A stretch of DNA of 6,627 nucleotides, taken from assembly GCA_018652925.1 (NCBI GenBank), contig JABIBH010000080.1, forward strand, positions 1 through 6,627. Direction: 5' to 3'. Both the position numbers and the translations under genes were made by a program. Under the pieces are notes generated by a model. It ran no database searches. It saw nothing but the letters and a program-made list of their open reading frames with translations, and had not been told where the DNA came from. Within the stretch, counting starts at the first letter, position 1. Every line of letters begins with the position of its first letter. Source of the stretch: a bacterium. Lineage in GTDB: Bacteria > Krumholzibacteriota > Krumholzibacteriia > LZORAL124-64-63. Positions 1-5,901 of this stretch are shown one piece after another.

Positions 1-1
1 A

Positions 2-523
2 GCCAAGACAAATACCCTGGTAATGTTCACCAACCAGATCCGAATGAAAATCGGTGTTATGTTTGGCAACCCTGAAACTACTTCAGGTGGTAATGCTCTT
101 AAATTCTACAGCTCGGTCAGGTTAGATATACGACGCATCGGTGCCTTGACTCAAGGCGAAGAGGTTGTTGGTAATCGTATCCGCGTAAAAGTTGTAAAGA
201 ACAAGGTTGCTCCTCCTTTCAAAAAAGCTGAGTTCGACCTTATCTATGGTGATGGTATTTCTCGTGAAGGAGACTTGATCGACCTTGGTGTTGAGGCAAA
301 CATCGTTCAGAAATCAGGTGCCTGGTATAGCTATGGTGAAGAGCGATTAGGCCAGGGCAAAGAAAATGTCCGGACCTACTTCAAAGAAAATCCTGAGCTC
401 ACTGCAAAAATTGAGAAACAGGTACTTGTTCATTATGGTGTCATTAAAGAGGAAAACCCTGCGCCCAAAGCTGAGGCTGAAGCAGCTGCTGGCAGTGAAA
501 AAGCCTCCAAGAAGAAGAGCTGA
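2..523 (+). CDS. recA: Recombinase RecA, C-terminal part (5' truncated by window)
   Basis: RecA is the ATP-dependent DNA strand-exchange protein that also triggers the SOS response. The reading frame is open from base 2, and its first residue aligns with about residue 183 of E. coli RecA. The Walker motifs and the start are therefore outside the window. The visible part opens with the DNA-binding loop L2 signature ([20 protein letters not shown]), whose phenylalanine corresponds to E. coli Phe203. It continues with [16 protein letters not shown] and the C-terminal domain containing VDLG-like and GAWYSYG motifs. By alignment the full protein would be about 355 residues. The tail is odd: instead of the strongly acidic end of E. 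coli RecA it is Ala/Glu-rich and finishes in a basic SKKKS. Only 4 bases separate its stop from recX, with no terminator between them. The identification is essentially certain; the promoter and any LexA site cannot be seen. Confidence 0.98.
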   Translation, partial: AKTNTLVMFTNQIRMKIGVMFGNPETTSGGNALKFYSSVRLDIRRIGALTQGEEVVGNRIRVKVVKNKVAPPFKKAEFDLIYGDGISREGDLIDLGVEANIVQKSGAWYSYGEERLGQGKENVRTYFKENPELTAKIEKQVLVHYGVIKEENPAPKAEAEAAAGSEKASKKKS

Positions 524-527
524 TTAA

Positions 528-1166
528 ATGCAGGAAGATGTAATCCTGCTGACTTGTGACATTGGGGAGAGTCTTACTACAATTACTCTCTCCAACGGTG
601 AAGTGTTGAAGCTGGCGTCAGAATCTCTGCCGCCAGCTTTGCCGTCTCCAGGACAGAAATTATCTCCACTACTTATTGATGAACTCCAGGCCGCTGCGCA
701 GAAAAAAGAGATTGCCAGGAAGGTCTTTGCCATTCTTGACCGGCGATTGCAATCAACTTCCAGGATACATAAAAAACTTACAGATAATGGATATGATTCA
801 GAACTTGTGACTCAGGTGTTGGATAAGTTTGCAGAGAGCGGTTTGCTTTCCGACACCATTTTTGCAGAAGCATATTGTCGGGACGCTTTATCAAGTAAAT
901 TGGTAGGCAGGATGTACCTTGTTTCCAAGCTGCGTAATTTCGGAGTTAATCGTGATATCGTTGACGCTGTTACGTTTGAGCAACTTCCAATTGAGCTTGA
1001 ACAGGAATTATGCAATAAAGCTTCAATTAAGTGGTGGCAAAAGAAGGCGCGTGGGGATTATTATAAAGATGAACAACGATGTCGTCGTTTTTTAGCAGGC
1101 AGGGGATTTAATTTATCGATAATTTCCTCAGCTGTTAAACAGACAAAAGAAAGCAGTCAGAGTTGA
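528..1166 (+). CDS. recX: RecA regulatory protein RecX
   Basis: RecX binds RecA filaments and modulates, usually restrains, their growth and activity. The product has 212 residues. The RecX helical-repeat pattern is visible from about residue 60: a run with LDRRLQSTSRIHKKL near 70-84, then GYDSELVTQVL, then ESGLLSDTIFAEAYCRD at about 103-119, and a second module with GRMYLVSKLRNFGV at 127-140. A third, weaker module ends with RCRRFLAGRGF near 184-194. The first 55 residues are a non-conserved extension, as is common in the family. The ATG lies 4 bases after the recA stop behind an AG-rich stretch, so translation is probably coupled to recA. The stop overlaps the next gene's TTG start. The adjacency to recA and the motif pattern agree. 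The sequence is divergent in its last 60 residues. Confidence 0.93.
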   Translation: MQEDVILLTCDIGESLTTITLSNGEVLKLASESLPPALPSPGQKLSPLLIDELQAAAQKKEIARKVFAILDRRLQSTSRIHKKLTDNGYDSELVTQVLDKFAESGLLSDTIFAEAYCRDALSSKLVGRMYLVSKLRNFGVNRDIVDAVTFEQLPIELEQELCNKASIKWWQKKARGDYYKDEQRCRRFLAGRGFNLSIISSAVKQTKESSQS

Positions 1167-2002
1167 AAGTTTTAATAACCGGATCAGAGGGTCAACTTGG
1201 CAAGGCTTGTGTAGATTTGTTCCGCAAATCTCATGAGGTAATTCCTGCCGATATTGCCGACGCTGATTTGACTTTAAAAAATGATATCGAAAAAATATTT
1301 AAATCCAGTCATCCCGATTGGGTTTTGCATTGTGCGGCCTGGACAGATGTAGATAAAGCAGAGTCCAGCAGAGTTGAAGCGATGGCTGCAAATGCTCTGG
1401 CAACCGAATTACTAGTAGATGCATGCAAGAAAATCGGTGCCGGTATGACTATGATCAGCACCGATTATGTTTTTCAGGGCGACAGCTCAACTGGCTATGC
1501 TGAAGATGACCAGAGAGACCCCGTTAACTGGTACGGTGAGACAAAACTTAAAGCTGAACAAGCTGTTCAAGGTTACGGGCAGATAGTTAGAACCAGTTGG
1601 TTATTTGGGCATGGTGCCAATAATTTTATTCTGACAATGCGCCGGATGATGACTGAAAATAAAACCATAAAAGTTGTTGCTGACCAAACTGGTTCTCCAA
1701 CATACACTGTTGATCTTGCAGAGGTCCTGTTATTTCTGGTCAACAATGGAACGCCTGGAATTTATCATGGGACTAACAGCGGTTTATGCAGTTGGTTTGA
1801 ATTTGCACAGGAAATCGCATCGATTTCAGGTTACAGCTCTGAGACAGTAGTACCATGCAGCAGTCAGGAATATCCAACTCCTGCTAAAAGACCTGCTTGT
1901 TCTGTGCTGAAAAGTAGCTATCTTGAATTGCTGGATTGTCCGCAAAGGCCTTCGTGGCAAGATGCGGTAAAAAGATACATCGATTCTATTAATCAGGAGT
2001 GA
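1163..2002 (+). CDS. rfbD: dTDP-4-dehydrorhamnose reductase family protein (RmlD/RfbD)
   Basis: This is an NAD(P)H-dependent extended short-chain reductase of the RmlD type. The family's usual reaction is the last step of dTDP-L-rhamnose synthesis. The 279 residues show a nucleotide-binding GSEGQLG at 7-13, the family signature CAAWTDVDKAE at 57-67, STDYVFQG at 99-106, the catalytic Y124-x3-K128 pair (YGETK), RTSWLFG at 143-149 and DQTGSPT at 174-180. A TTG start at 1163 is chosen because its product begins MKVLITG, exactly at the first strand of the Rossmann fold. That TTG overlaps the recX stop (TTGA), and no strong Shine-Dalgarno is visible, so translational coupling is likely. The partner genes rmlA, rmlB and rmlC are not in the window, so a related nucleotide-sugar role cannot be excluded. 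The next gene, gmhA, is also an envelope-sugar gene. Confidence 0.9.
   Translation: MKVLITGSEGQLGKACVDLFRKSHEVIPADIADADLTLKNDIEKIFKSSHPDWVLHCAAWTDVDKAESSRVEAMAANALATELLVDACKKIGAGMTMISTDYVFQGDSSTGYAEDDQRDPVNWYGETKLKAEQAVQGYGQIVRTSWLFGHGANNFILTMRRMMTENKTIKVVADQTGSPTYTVDLAEVLLFLVNNGTPGIYHGTNSGLCSWFEFAQEIASISGYSSETVVPCSSQEYPTPAKRPACSVLKSSYLELLDCPQRPSWQDAVKRYIDSINQE
1995..1999 (+). promoter_or_regulatory. Ribosome binding site of gmhA (decides start)
   Basis: AGGAG lies 5 bases before the ATG at 2005 and inside the last codons of the upstream reductase gene. The in-frame GTG at 1999 overlaps this site itself, so the ATG at 2005 is the better start. Confidence 0.8.
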
Positions 2003-2004
2003 TA

Positions 2005-2598
2005 ATGGAAAAGCGTGATATTGCCAATAAACTGTTTGCGCAAACCAGACAGGATTTGCTGAATGCAGTGGGCAAACTTGATGATACTCATATGTCTGAG
2101 CTTCTGAGAATTGCTGATGCTGTTGATTGCTCCTGGGCTCAATGTGGCAAGCTGATGGTTTGTGGTAATGGAGGCAGTGCCTCTGACGCTCAACACATTG
2201 TTGCAGAACTTGTTGGAAGATTCGAAGAAGAGCGACAGGCATTTGCTGCTATGGCGTTGACTGTTAACAGTTCCACAATGACAGCAGTTAGTAACGATTA
2301 TGGGTTTGATTTTGCTTTTGCCAGACAAGTCGAAGGGCTTGGTGGAGAAAATGATATTTTGCTCGTAATATCGACGTCAGGCAATTCAGCTAATTGTATC
2401 AAGGCAGTTGAGTCTGCACGTAAAAAAGGAATAATCTGTTTCGGTTTTCTAGGTCGTGATGGTGGTGCTCTCTTGGAGCTTCTTGATGGAGCCGTTGTTG
2501 TACCATCAAATAACACGCCTCGTATTCAGGAACTTCATATTACAATGGGCCATCTGCTTTGCCAGATTCTTGAGCAGTGGCAACAGGACAAATCATGA
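2005..2598 (+). CDS. gmhA: Phosphoheptose isomerase (sedoheptulose 7-phosphate isomerase)
   Basis: GmhA converts D-sedoheptulose 7-phosphate to D-glycero-D-manno-heptose 7-phosphate, the first step towards the ADP- or GDP-activated heptose used in LPS inner core or S-layer glycans. It is a cytosolic SIS-fold enzyme. The product has 197 residues, close to the family's usual 190-200. The signature CGNGGSASDAQHIVAEL spans 53-69, STSGNS spans 123-128 and the C-terminal RIQELHITMGHLL spans 173-185. The metal and catalytic residues of characterised GmhA enzymes are present as H64, E68, Q175 and H183. The gene starts 2 bases after the rfbD-like stop and its own stop overlaps the ispE start (ATGA). 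No gmhB, hldE or hddA genes are visible here, so the rest of the heptose pathway must lie elsewhere. The isolated position between recX/rmlD and ispE says little beyond a shared transcript. Confidence 0.96.
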   Translation: MEKRDIANKLFAQTRQDLLNAVGKLDDTHMSELLRIADAVDCSWAQCGKLMVCGNGGSASDAQHIVAELVGRFEEERQAFAAMALTVNSSTMTAVSNDYGFDFAFARQVEGLGGENDILLVISTSGNSANCIKAVESARKKGIICFGFLGRDGGALLELLDGAVVVPSNNTPRIQELHITMGHLLCQILEQWQQDKS

Positions 2599-3491
2599 CA
2601 GATCACAATCATGTCTCATTACGCTCTGCTGCAAAGCTGAATTTACATCTTGAAGTTTTGCGCGAACGTGAAGATGGTTTTCACGAAATCGAAACAATTA
2701 TGCAGACTGTCAAGATGTTCGATTATATCAGTATGACTCTCACTGATTATGACGCCATTGAAGTTGGTATTACAGTTTTCCCAGCTACTGCGGCCCCAGC
2801 TGATGGTACAAATTTATGTTGTCGTGCAGCTAATCATTTTATGAAATCGATGAAGAAAACTGGCACTATTTCTATCGATCTTAAAAAACATATTCCTGCT
2901 GAAGCCGGTCTCGGAGGGGGAAGTGGAAATGCTGCTGCCGTTTTGGTCGGCTGCAACAAATTGTTTAATACAAATCTGAGTAATGGTGAACTCGAAAAAA
3001 TGGCAGCTGAACTTGGTTCTGATATTCCTTTCTTTATTGAAGGGGGGACTCAATTGGCAAGAGGGATTGGGACTGAGCTCACTCCGCTGCACCCGATTGA
3101 TGATTGTCTGTTCTTTATTATGAAACCTGAAGTAAACATTTCTACCACAGAAGTTTACAGTGCTCTAAATATGGGATTGACAGTTAGGGCGCCACTGGTT
3201 AATATCCGAAATGTTAAAGCATTATTAACTCGGTTTCCGTCGGACTCTTGGTTCGGCATAAATCGTCTTGAAGATGTTGTTGTCCCCCGAAACAGCATGT
3301 TGCAAGATAAGCTTTACGAGCTTCGAGAAAATGAACCTGTTGTGATGATGACTGGTAGTGGATCTGCGCTGTATGTTGCATACAGAGACAAAGGTCATCT
3401 CGACGACTTTATCGAAGAATTTTTGGACGATAGTTGGTTTTTAGCTGAAGTTTCGCCACATACTTCTGGTGTTGAGTTCATGGATGAATAA
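2595..3491 (+). CDS. ispE: 4-diphosphocytidyl-2-C-methyl-D-erythritol kinase
   Basis: IspE phosphorylates the 2-hydroxyl of CDP-methylerythritol with ATP, the fourth step of the MEP (non-mevalonate) isoprenoid pathway. It is a cytosolic GHMP-superfamily kinase. The product has 298 residues, slightly longer than the usual 280-290. K14 in SAAKLNLHLEV matches the catalytic lysine. The ATP-binding glycine loop PAEAGLGGGSGNAAA is at 101-115. GSDIPFF at 141-147 holds the catalytic aspartate D143. TGSGSALY at 253-260 is the third GHMP motif. The ATG at 2595 is chosen because it overlaps the gmhA stop as ATGA and has AGGA at 2585-2588, 6 bases upstream. An in-frame GTG at 2577 lacks this spacing. IspE next to tRNA-Gln/prs/rplY/pth is an order I recall from several Gram-negative phyla. 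Confidence 0.97.
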   Translation: MTDHNHVSLRSAAKLNLHLEVLREREDGFHEIETIMQTVKMFDYISMTLTDYDAIEVGITVFPATAAPADGTNLCCRAANHFMKSMKKTGTISIDLKKHIPAEAGLGGGSGNAAAVLVGCNKLFNTNLSNGELEKMAAELGSDIPFFIEGGTQLARGIGTELTPLHPIDDCLFFIMKPEVNISTTEVYSALNMGLTVRAPLVNIRNVKALLTRFPSDSWFGINRLEDVVVPRNSMLQDKLYELRENEPVVMMTGSGSALYVAYRDKGHLDDFIEEFLDDSWFLAEVSPHTSGVEFMDE

Positions 3492-3517
3492 ACTCAATAC
3501 CATATAATTTACGGTCC

Positions 3518-3558
3518 GGAGAGCTGCTATGGAGAGGTGCTGTCTTGGAAATTACTGA
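3518..3558 (+). promoter_or_regulatory. Duplicated ribosome-binding region before spoVG, with possible 9-codon leader ORF
   Basis: Two directly adjacent 13-base units, GGAGAGCTGCTAT (3518-3530) and GGAGAGGTGCTGT (3531-3543), agree at 11 of 13 positions. Each contains a Shine-Dalgarno-like GGAG. The second unit serves the spoVG TTG at 3545. The first has good spacing to an ATG at 3529 that opens a 9-codon frame (MERCCLGNY) ending with TGA at 3556-3558, inside the spoVG coding region. The repeat is directly visible. That the short frame is translated is only an inference. Confidence 0.35.
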
Positions 3559-3868
3559 AATTAGAATAATTCTCAGAGACGATGATAAATTGCGAGGCTT
3601 TGCCAGCATAACTCTGGACAACCGTTTTGTTATCCGTGGGCTGAAAGTTATTGAAGGTGCAAATGGCCTTTTCGTTGCAATGCCGAATAGAAAGAGACGC
3701 GACGGGTCATTTCAGGATATAGCTCACCCAATTAATGGTGAGACAAGAAGTTGGATGGAAAATAAAGTAATTGCAGAATTTAAAAAAGAATTGTTGAAAG
3801 TAGAGAATGGAGAGATATCTTTACAAGTAGTCGATACAGAGTTGTCTGCAATAGAGGATAACTTCTAA
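3545..3868 (+). CDS. spoVG: SpoVG family nucleic-acid-binding regulator
   Basis: SpoVG proteins are small dimeric DNA- and RNA-binding regulators. They were named from Bacillus sporulation but occur widely in non-sporulating bacteria, including spirochaetes and some Gram-negatives. The 107 residues match the family along the first 75: MEITEIRI at the start, FASITLDNRFVIRGLKVIEG at 19-38, then NGLFVAMPNRKRRDG at 40-54, DIAHPINGETR at 58-68, and a charged C-terminal helix. The length is close to the usual 85-110. The start is a TTG because no in-frame ATG or GTG fits, and GGAGAGGTG at 3531-3539 is placed correctly for it. The gene follows ispE by 53 bases and precedes tRNA-Gln by 11, so it probably shares a transcript with them. 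Its target here is unknown. The last 25 residues are not conserved. A sporulation role should not be inferred. Confidence 0.95.
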   Translation: MEITEIRIILRDDDKLRGFASITLDNRFVIRGLKVIEGANGLFVAMPNRKRRDGSFQDIAHPINGETRSWMENKVIAEFKKELLKVENGEISLQVVDTELSAIEDNF

Positions 3869-3879
3869 ACAGTTCTGGT

Positions 3880-3954
3880 TGGGGCGTCGTCAAGTGGTAA
3901 GACACTGGTTTTTGGTGCCAGCATTCGTAGGTTCGAATCCTGCCGCCCCAACCA
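3880..3954 (+). tRNA. tRNA-Gln (anticodon TTG), CCA encoded
   Basis: A full cloverleaf can be drawn. The acceptor stem is TGGGGCG (3880-3886) with CGCCCCA (3944-3950), giving the U1-A72 pair typical of tRNA-Gln. The D-arm covers 3889-3903. The anticodon stem CTGGT/GCCAG has loop TTTTGGT (3910-3916), which places anticodon TTG at 3912-3914. The T-arm is GTAGG/CCTGC with loop TTCGAAT (3932-3938). The discriminator A is at 3951 and an encoded CCA at 3952-3954. It reads glutamine CAA, and CAG by wobble. It sits only 11 bases after spoVG with no room for a separate promoter other than one inside spoVG, so it is probably cut from a protein-gene transcript by RNase P and 3' processing. A T-rich run (TTTCTTTTTT, 3955-3964) follows directly and could allow partial termination. 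Confidence 0.97.
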
Positions 3955-3985
3955 TTTCTTTTTTACAATAATTTCACATTCAATA

Positions 3986-4014
3986 TTGATACTTTCATCT
4001 TGTTGTCTTATTGT
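3986..4014 (+). promoter_or_regulatory. Candidate sigma70-type promoter for prs
   Basis: TTGATA (3986-3991) and TATTGT (4009-4014) are 17 bases apart and match the -35 and -10 consensus at 5 and 4 of 6 positions. Transcription would begin near 4021, leaving a leader of about 47 bases before prs. The surrounding 3991-4040 is strongly pyrimidine-rich. This is prediction by eye only; read-through from the tRNA is equally possible. Confidence 0.33.
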
Positions 4015-4054
4015 CCCTTCAAGTTGCTTCTTCAATCTTCAAAATTGGCCTTGC

Positions 4055-4059
4055 AGGAG
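4055..4059 (+). promoter_or_regulatory. Ribosome binding site of prs (decides start)
   Basis: AGGAG ends 8 bases before the ATG at 4068. It rules against the in-frame upstream TTG at 4011, which has no Shine-Dalgarno and would add 19 residues not seen in the family. Confidence 0.82.
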
Positions 4060-4067
4060 TTGATCTG

Positions 4068-4997
4068 ATGAGTGAAATGGTCCTTATTGGCGGAAGCGCC
4101 CACCCCGAATTTAGTCAAAAAATTGCTACCAACCTTGGTATGTCACTTCTTGATGTAGAAATTGGCAAGTTTTCCGACGGTGAAATTAATATCAAGATTT
4201 TGGAAAATATCAGGGGAACTGATGTTTTTGTAATCCAGCCAACATTTCCACCCGGTGATAACCTACTAGAATTATTGCTTATCGTTGATGCTGTGAAAAG
4301 AGCTTCTTGCAGGCGTGTAACAGCAGTAATGCCTTATTTTGGTTATGCACGGCAGGATCGTAAAGACCAGCCTCGCGTGCCTATTGGTGCAAAACTGGTT
4401 GCTGACTTGATTTCAGCATCTGGAACTGACAGGGTGTTGACCATAGATCTGCATGCTCCTCAGATTCAGGGATTTTTCAATATCCCGCTTGATCATCTTT
4501 ATTCTGCTCCTGTGTTGTTGGATTATTTTATGGACCGCAAAGGTGAGCTGGTAGTTTTATCACCAGATGTTGGTAGTATTAAAATGGCCAGATCTTTTGC
4601 CAAGAGGCTTGATGCTCCTTTGGCAATTATTGATAAGCGTCGCCCAAATGCCAATGAATCAGTTGTTATGAATTTTATTGGTGATGTCCAGGATAGGGAT
4701 GTCGTAATTTTTGATGATATGATAGATACTGCAGGTACAATTTGTGATGCAGGAAGGGTTTGCATTGAACACGGTGCAAAATCGGTTGTTGCTTGTGCAA
4801 CGCACCCTGTTCTTTCTGGTCCTTCTCTGCAGCGGCTGATGGATGCCCCTTTCACGGAAGTTGTAGTTAGCAATACTATTCCATTTGACAGACATGATGA
4901 GTGTCCAAAAATAGTTACCCTTGATACTGCGCCGCTGTTTGCTGAGGCAATTAACCGTATTCACCTTGAAAAGACTGTTAGCAAATTATTCCTCTAA
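4068..4997 (+). CDS. prs: Ribose-phosphate pyrophosphokinase (PRPP synthetase)
   Basis: Prs makes 5-phosphoribosyl 1-diphosphate from ribose 5-phosphate and ATP. PRPP feeds purine, pyrimidine, NAD, histidine and tryptophan synthesis. It is a cytosolic, usually hexameric enzyme. The 309 residues fit the usual 308-318. Visible motifs are FSDGEI at 35-40, the ATP-binding PYFGYARQDRK at 89-99, DLHAPQIQGFF at 127-137 (the PRPP synthetase signature, with metal-binding histidine H129), the flexible-loop KRRP at 190-193, the PRPP/ribose-phosphate loop DDMIDTAGT at 216-224 and the family-typical C-terminus SKLF. The start is the ATG at 4068, set by AGGAG. It lies 113 bases after tRNA-Gln and 137 before rplY, with a candidate promoter upstream. 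No missing catalytic residue was seen. Confidence 0.98.
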   Translation: MSEMVLIGGSAHPEFSQKIATNLGMSLLDVEIGKFSDGEINIKILENIRGTDVFVIQPTFPPGDNLLELLLIVDAVKRASCRRVTAVMPYFGYARQDRKDQPRVPIGAKLVADLISASGTDRVLTIDLHAPQIQGFFNIPLDHLYSAPVLLDYFMDRKGELVVLSPDVGSIKMARSFAKRLDAPLAIIDKRRPNANESVVMNFIGDVQDRDVVIFDDMIDTAGTICDAGRVCIEHGAKSVVACATHPVLSGPSLQRLMDAPFTEVVVSNTIPFDRHDECPKIVTLDTAPLFAEAINRIHLEKTVSKLFL

Positions 4998-5009
4998 TTG
5001 AGGGTTTAC

Positions 5010-5038
5010 TTGACTATTGCGTGCAGTTTTATTTTATT
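5010..5038 (+). promoter_or_regulatory. Candidate sigma70-type promoter for rplY
   Basis: TTGACT (5010-5015) and TTTATT (5033-5038) have 17-base spacing and match consensus at 5 and 4 of 6 positions. The start of transcription would be near 5045, giving a leader of about 90 bases. No convincing terminator separates prs from this point, so rplY may also be read from upstream. Confidence 0.33.
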
Positions 5039-5042
5039 TACC

Positions 5043-5099
5043 AGTCCTTTGGGATTAACGCTTCCGTTTTTCTGTTTTGCAGGAATGGTCCCCCGGAAG
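5043..5099 (+). promoter_or_regulatory. Possible folded leader of rplY
   Basis: Two inverted repeats lie in the 5' leader. AGTCC/GGATT (5043-5047 with 5052-5056, one G-U pair) has a TTTG loop. CTTCCG/CGGAAG (5061-5066 with 5094-5099) is perfect and has a 27-base loop rich in T. The Shine-Dalgarno GGAGG at 5122-5126 lies outside both. L25 leaders are autoregulatory in some bacteria, but I see no match to a known motif, so this is only a candidate. Confidence 0.22.
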
Positions 5100-5134
5100 A
5101 AAAATGTATACTATAAAAGCTGGAGGCAGCTGTC

Positions 5135-5821
5135 ATGGGTTTGATTGATTTAAAAATGTACCCTCGGTCTACAACCGGGAAAAATGCCAACCGTCGTACT
5201 CGATTAACAGGTCGTACACCTGCGATTATTTATGGTAATGAGCGTACTGAATCTGTAACTGTTGAACTTGATACAAAAGAATTCACAGATGCAATGAATG
5301 CATTTGGTGGACAATATCCACTATTTAACTTGTCAATGGATGGTACTGAGGAATCTTGTGTTGCTGTTTTGCGCGAAATGCAAAAGCACCCAGTCTCAGA
5401 TGTAGTTTTCCATTGCGACCTCTTTGAAATACCTCTAGGCAAACCATTGAAAATGGATGTTGCTCTGAATATTACTGGCAGAAATAAACATGTTCGTAGT
5501 GGTGATGCTGTTTTAGATGTAATACTTCGATCAATTGAAGTTGAATGTCTACCACGTCACTTGCCAGATAATGTTGAAGTCAGCTTTGAAGATCTTGAAG
5601 TTGGTGAAACAATTCTAATTTCAGATCTTGAGATCGAAAATGTTGAAATCCTCAACGATCCTGAAGACATCATTCTCAAGCTTAATGTTAATATCATTGA
5701 GGAAGAAGAAGTGCCTGAAGATGAAGAGGGTGACGAAGCAGCTGAAGGTGAAGGTGAAGAAGGATCTGATGGTGAAAAATCAGATGATTCTGGAGATAGC
5801 GACAAAAAAGACGACAGCTAA
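5135..5821 (+). CDS. rplY: 50S ribosomal protein L25, CTC/TL5 type with acidic tail
   Basis: bL25 binds 5S rRNA in the large ribosomal subunit. This is the long two-domain CTC/TL5 form rather than the short E. coli form. The 228 residues comprise an N-terminal 5S rRNA-binding domain (about 1-98), recognisable by the basic NANRRTRLTGRTPAIIYG at 17-34, VTVELDTKEF at 41-50 and EMQKHPVSDVVFHCDLFEI at 81-99. A beta-rich C-terminal domain (about 102-187) contains LPRHLPDNVEV, EVGETILISDL and NDPEDIIL. The last 40 residues (189-228) are a low-complexity Glu/Asp/Gly/Ser tail, a feature often seen in this form. The ATG follows GGAGG at 5122-5126 by 8 bases. The gene lies between prs and pth, as in several Gram-negative phyla, and a terminator follows it. 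Confidence 0.96.
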   Translation: MGLIDLKMYPRSTTGKNANRRTRLTGRTPAIIYGNERTESVTVELDTKEFTDAMNAFGGQYPLFNLSMDGTEESCVAVLREMQKHPVSDVVFHCDLFEIPLGKPLKMDVALNITGRNKHVRSGDAVLDVILRSIEVECLPRHLPDNVEVSFEDLEVGETILISDLEIENVEILNDPEDIILKLNVNIIEEEEVPEDEEGDEAAEGEGEEGSDGEKSDDSGDSDKKDDS

Positions 5822-5852
5822 TCCAAATACCTTTCGGAATATGTTGAAAGAG

Positions 5853-5882
5853 AACGAGGTGGCTGTAAAGTCGCCTCGTTTT
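5853..5882 (+). terminator. Factor-independent terminator between rplY and pth
   Basis: The arms 5853-5863 (AACGAGGTGGC) and 5870-5880 form an 11-bp stem with two wobble pairs and a 6-base loop TGTAAA. TTTTCATTT follows at 5879-5887. The outer 7 pairs (AACGAGG/CCTCGTT) are perfect. It ends the rplY transcript at least in part. No clear promoter for pth is visible afterwards, so pth probably depends on read-through. Confidence 0.75.
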
Positions 5883-5901
5883 CATTTAGGAGCTTACTGA
5901 A

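Noticed and set aside
1999..2004. GTG at 1999 as gmhA start
   Set aside because: It overlaps the gene's own Shine-Dalgarno AGGAG. The ATG at 2005 has proper spacing.
1826..2328. Minus-strand open frames opposite rfbD and gmhA
   Set aside because: They are shadows of strongly conserved plus-strand genes and show no family motifs or start signals.
2577..2594. GTG at 2577 as ispE start
   Set aside because: The ATG at 2595 has AGGA 6 bases upstream and the common ATGA overlap with gmhA.
4011..4067. N-terminal 19-residue extension of prs from a TTG start
   Set aside because: There is no ribosome-binding site before it, while AGGAG is correctly placed for the ATG at 4068, where family similarity begins.
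5107..5118. TATACTATAAAA as a -10 element for rplY
   Set aside because: No -35 lies at 16-18 bases, and transcription would begin inside the ribosome-binding site.
5557..5900. Other-frame reading frames over the rplY acidic tail
   Set aside because: The low-complexity GAA/GAT-rich tail produces long open frames in other phases. The Ser-rich and Lys-rich products are artefacts of base composition.
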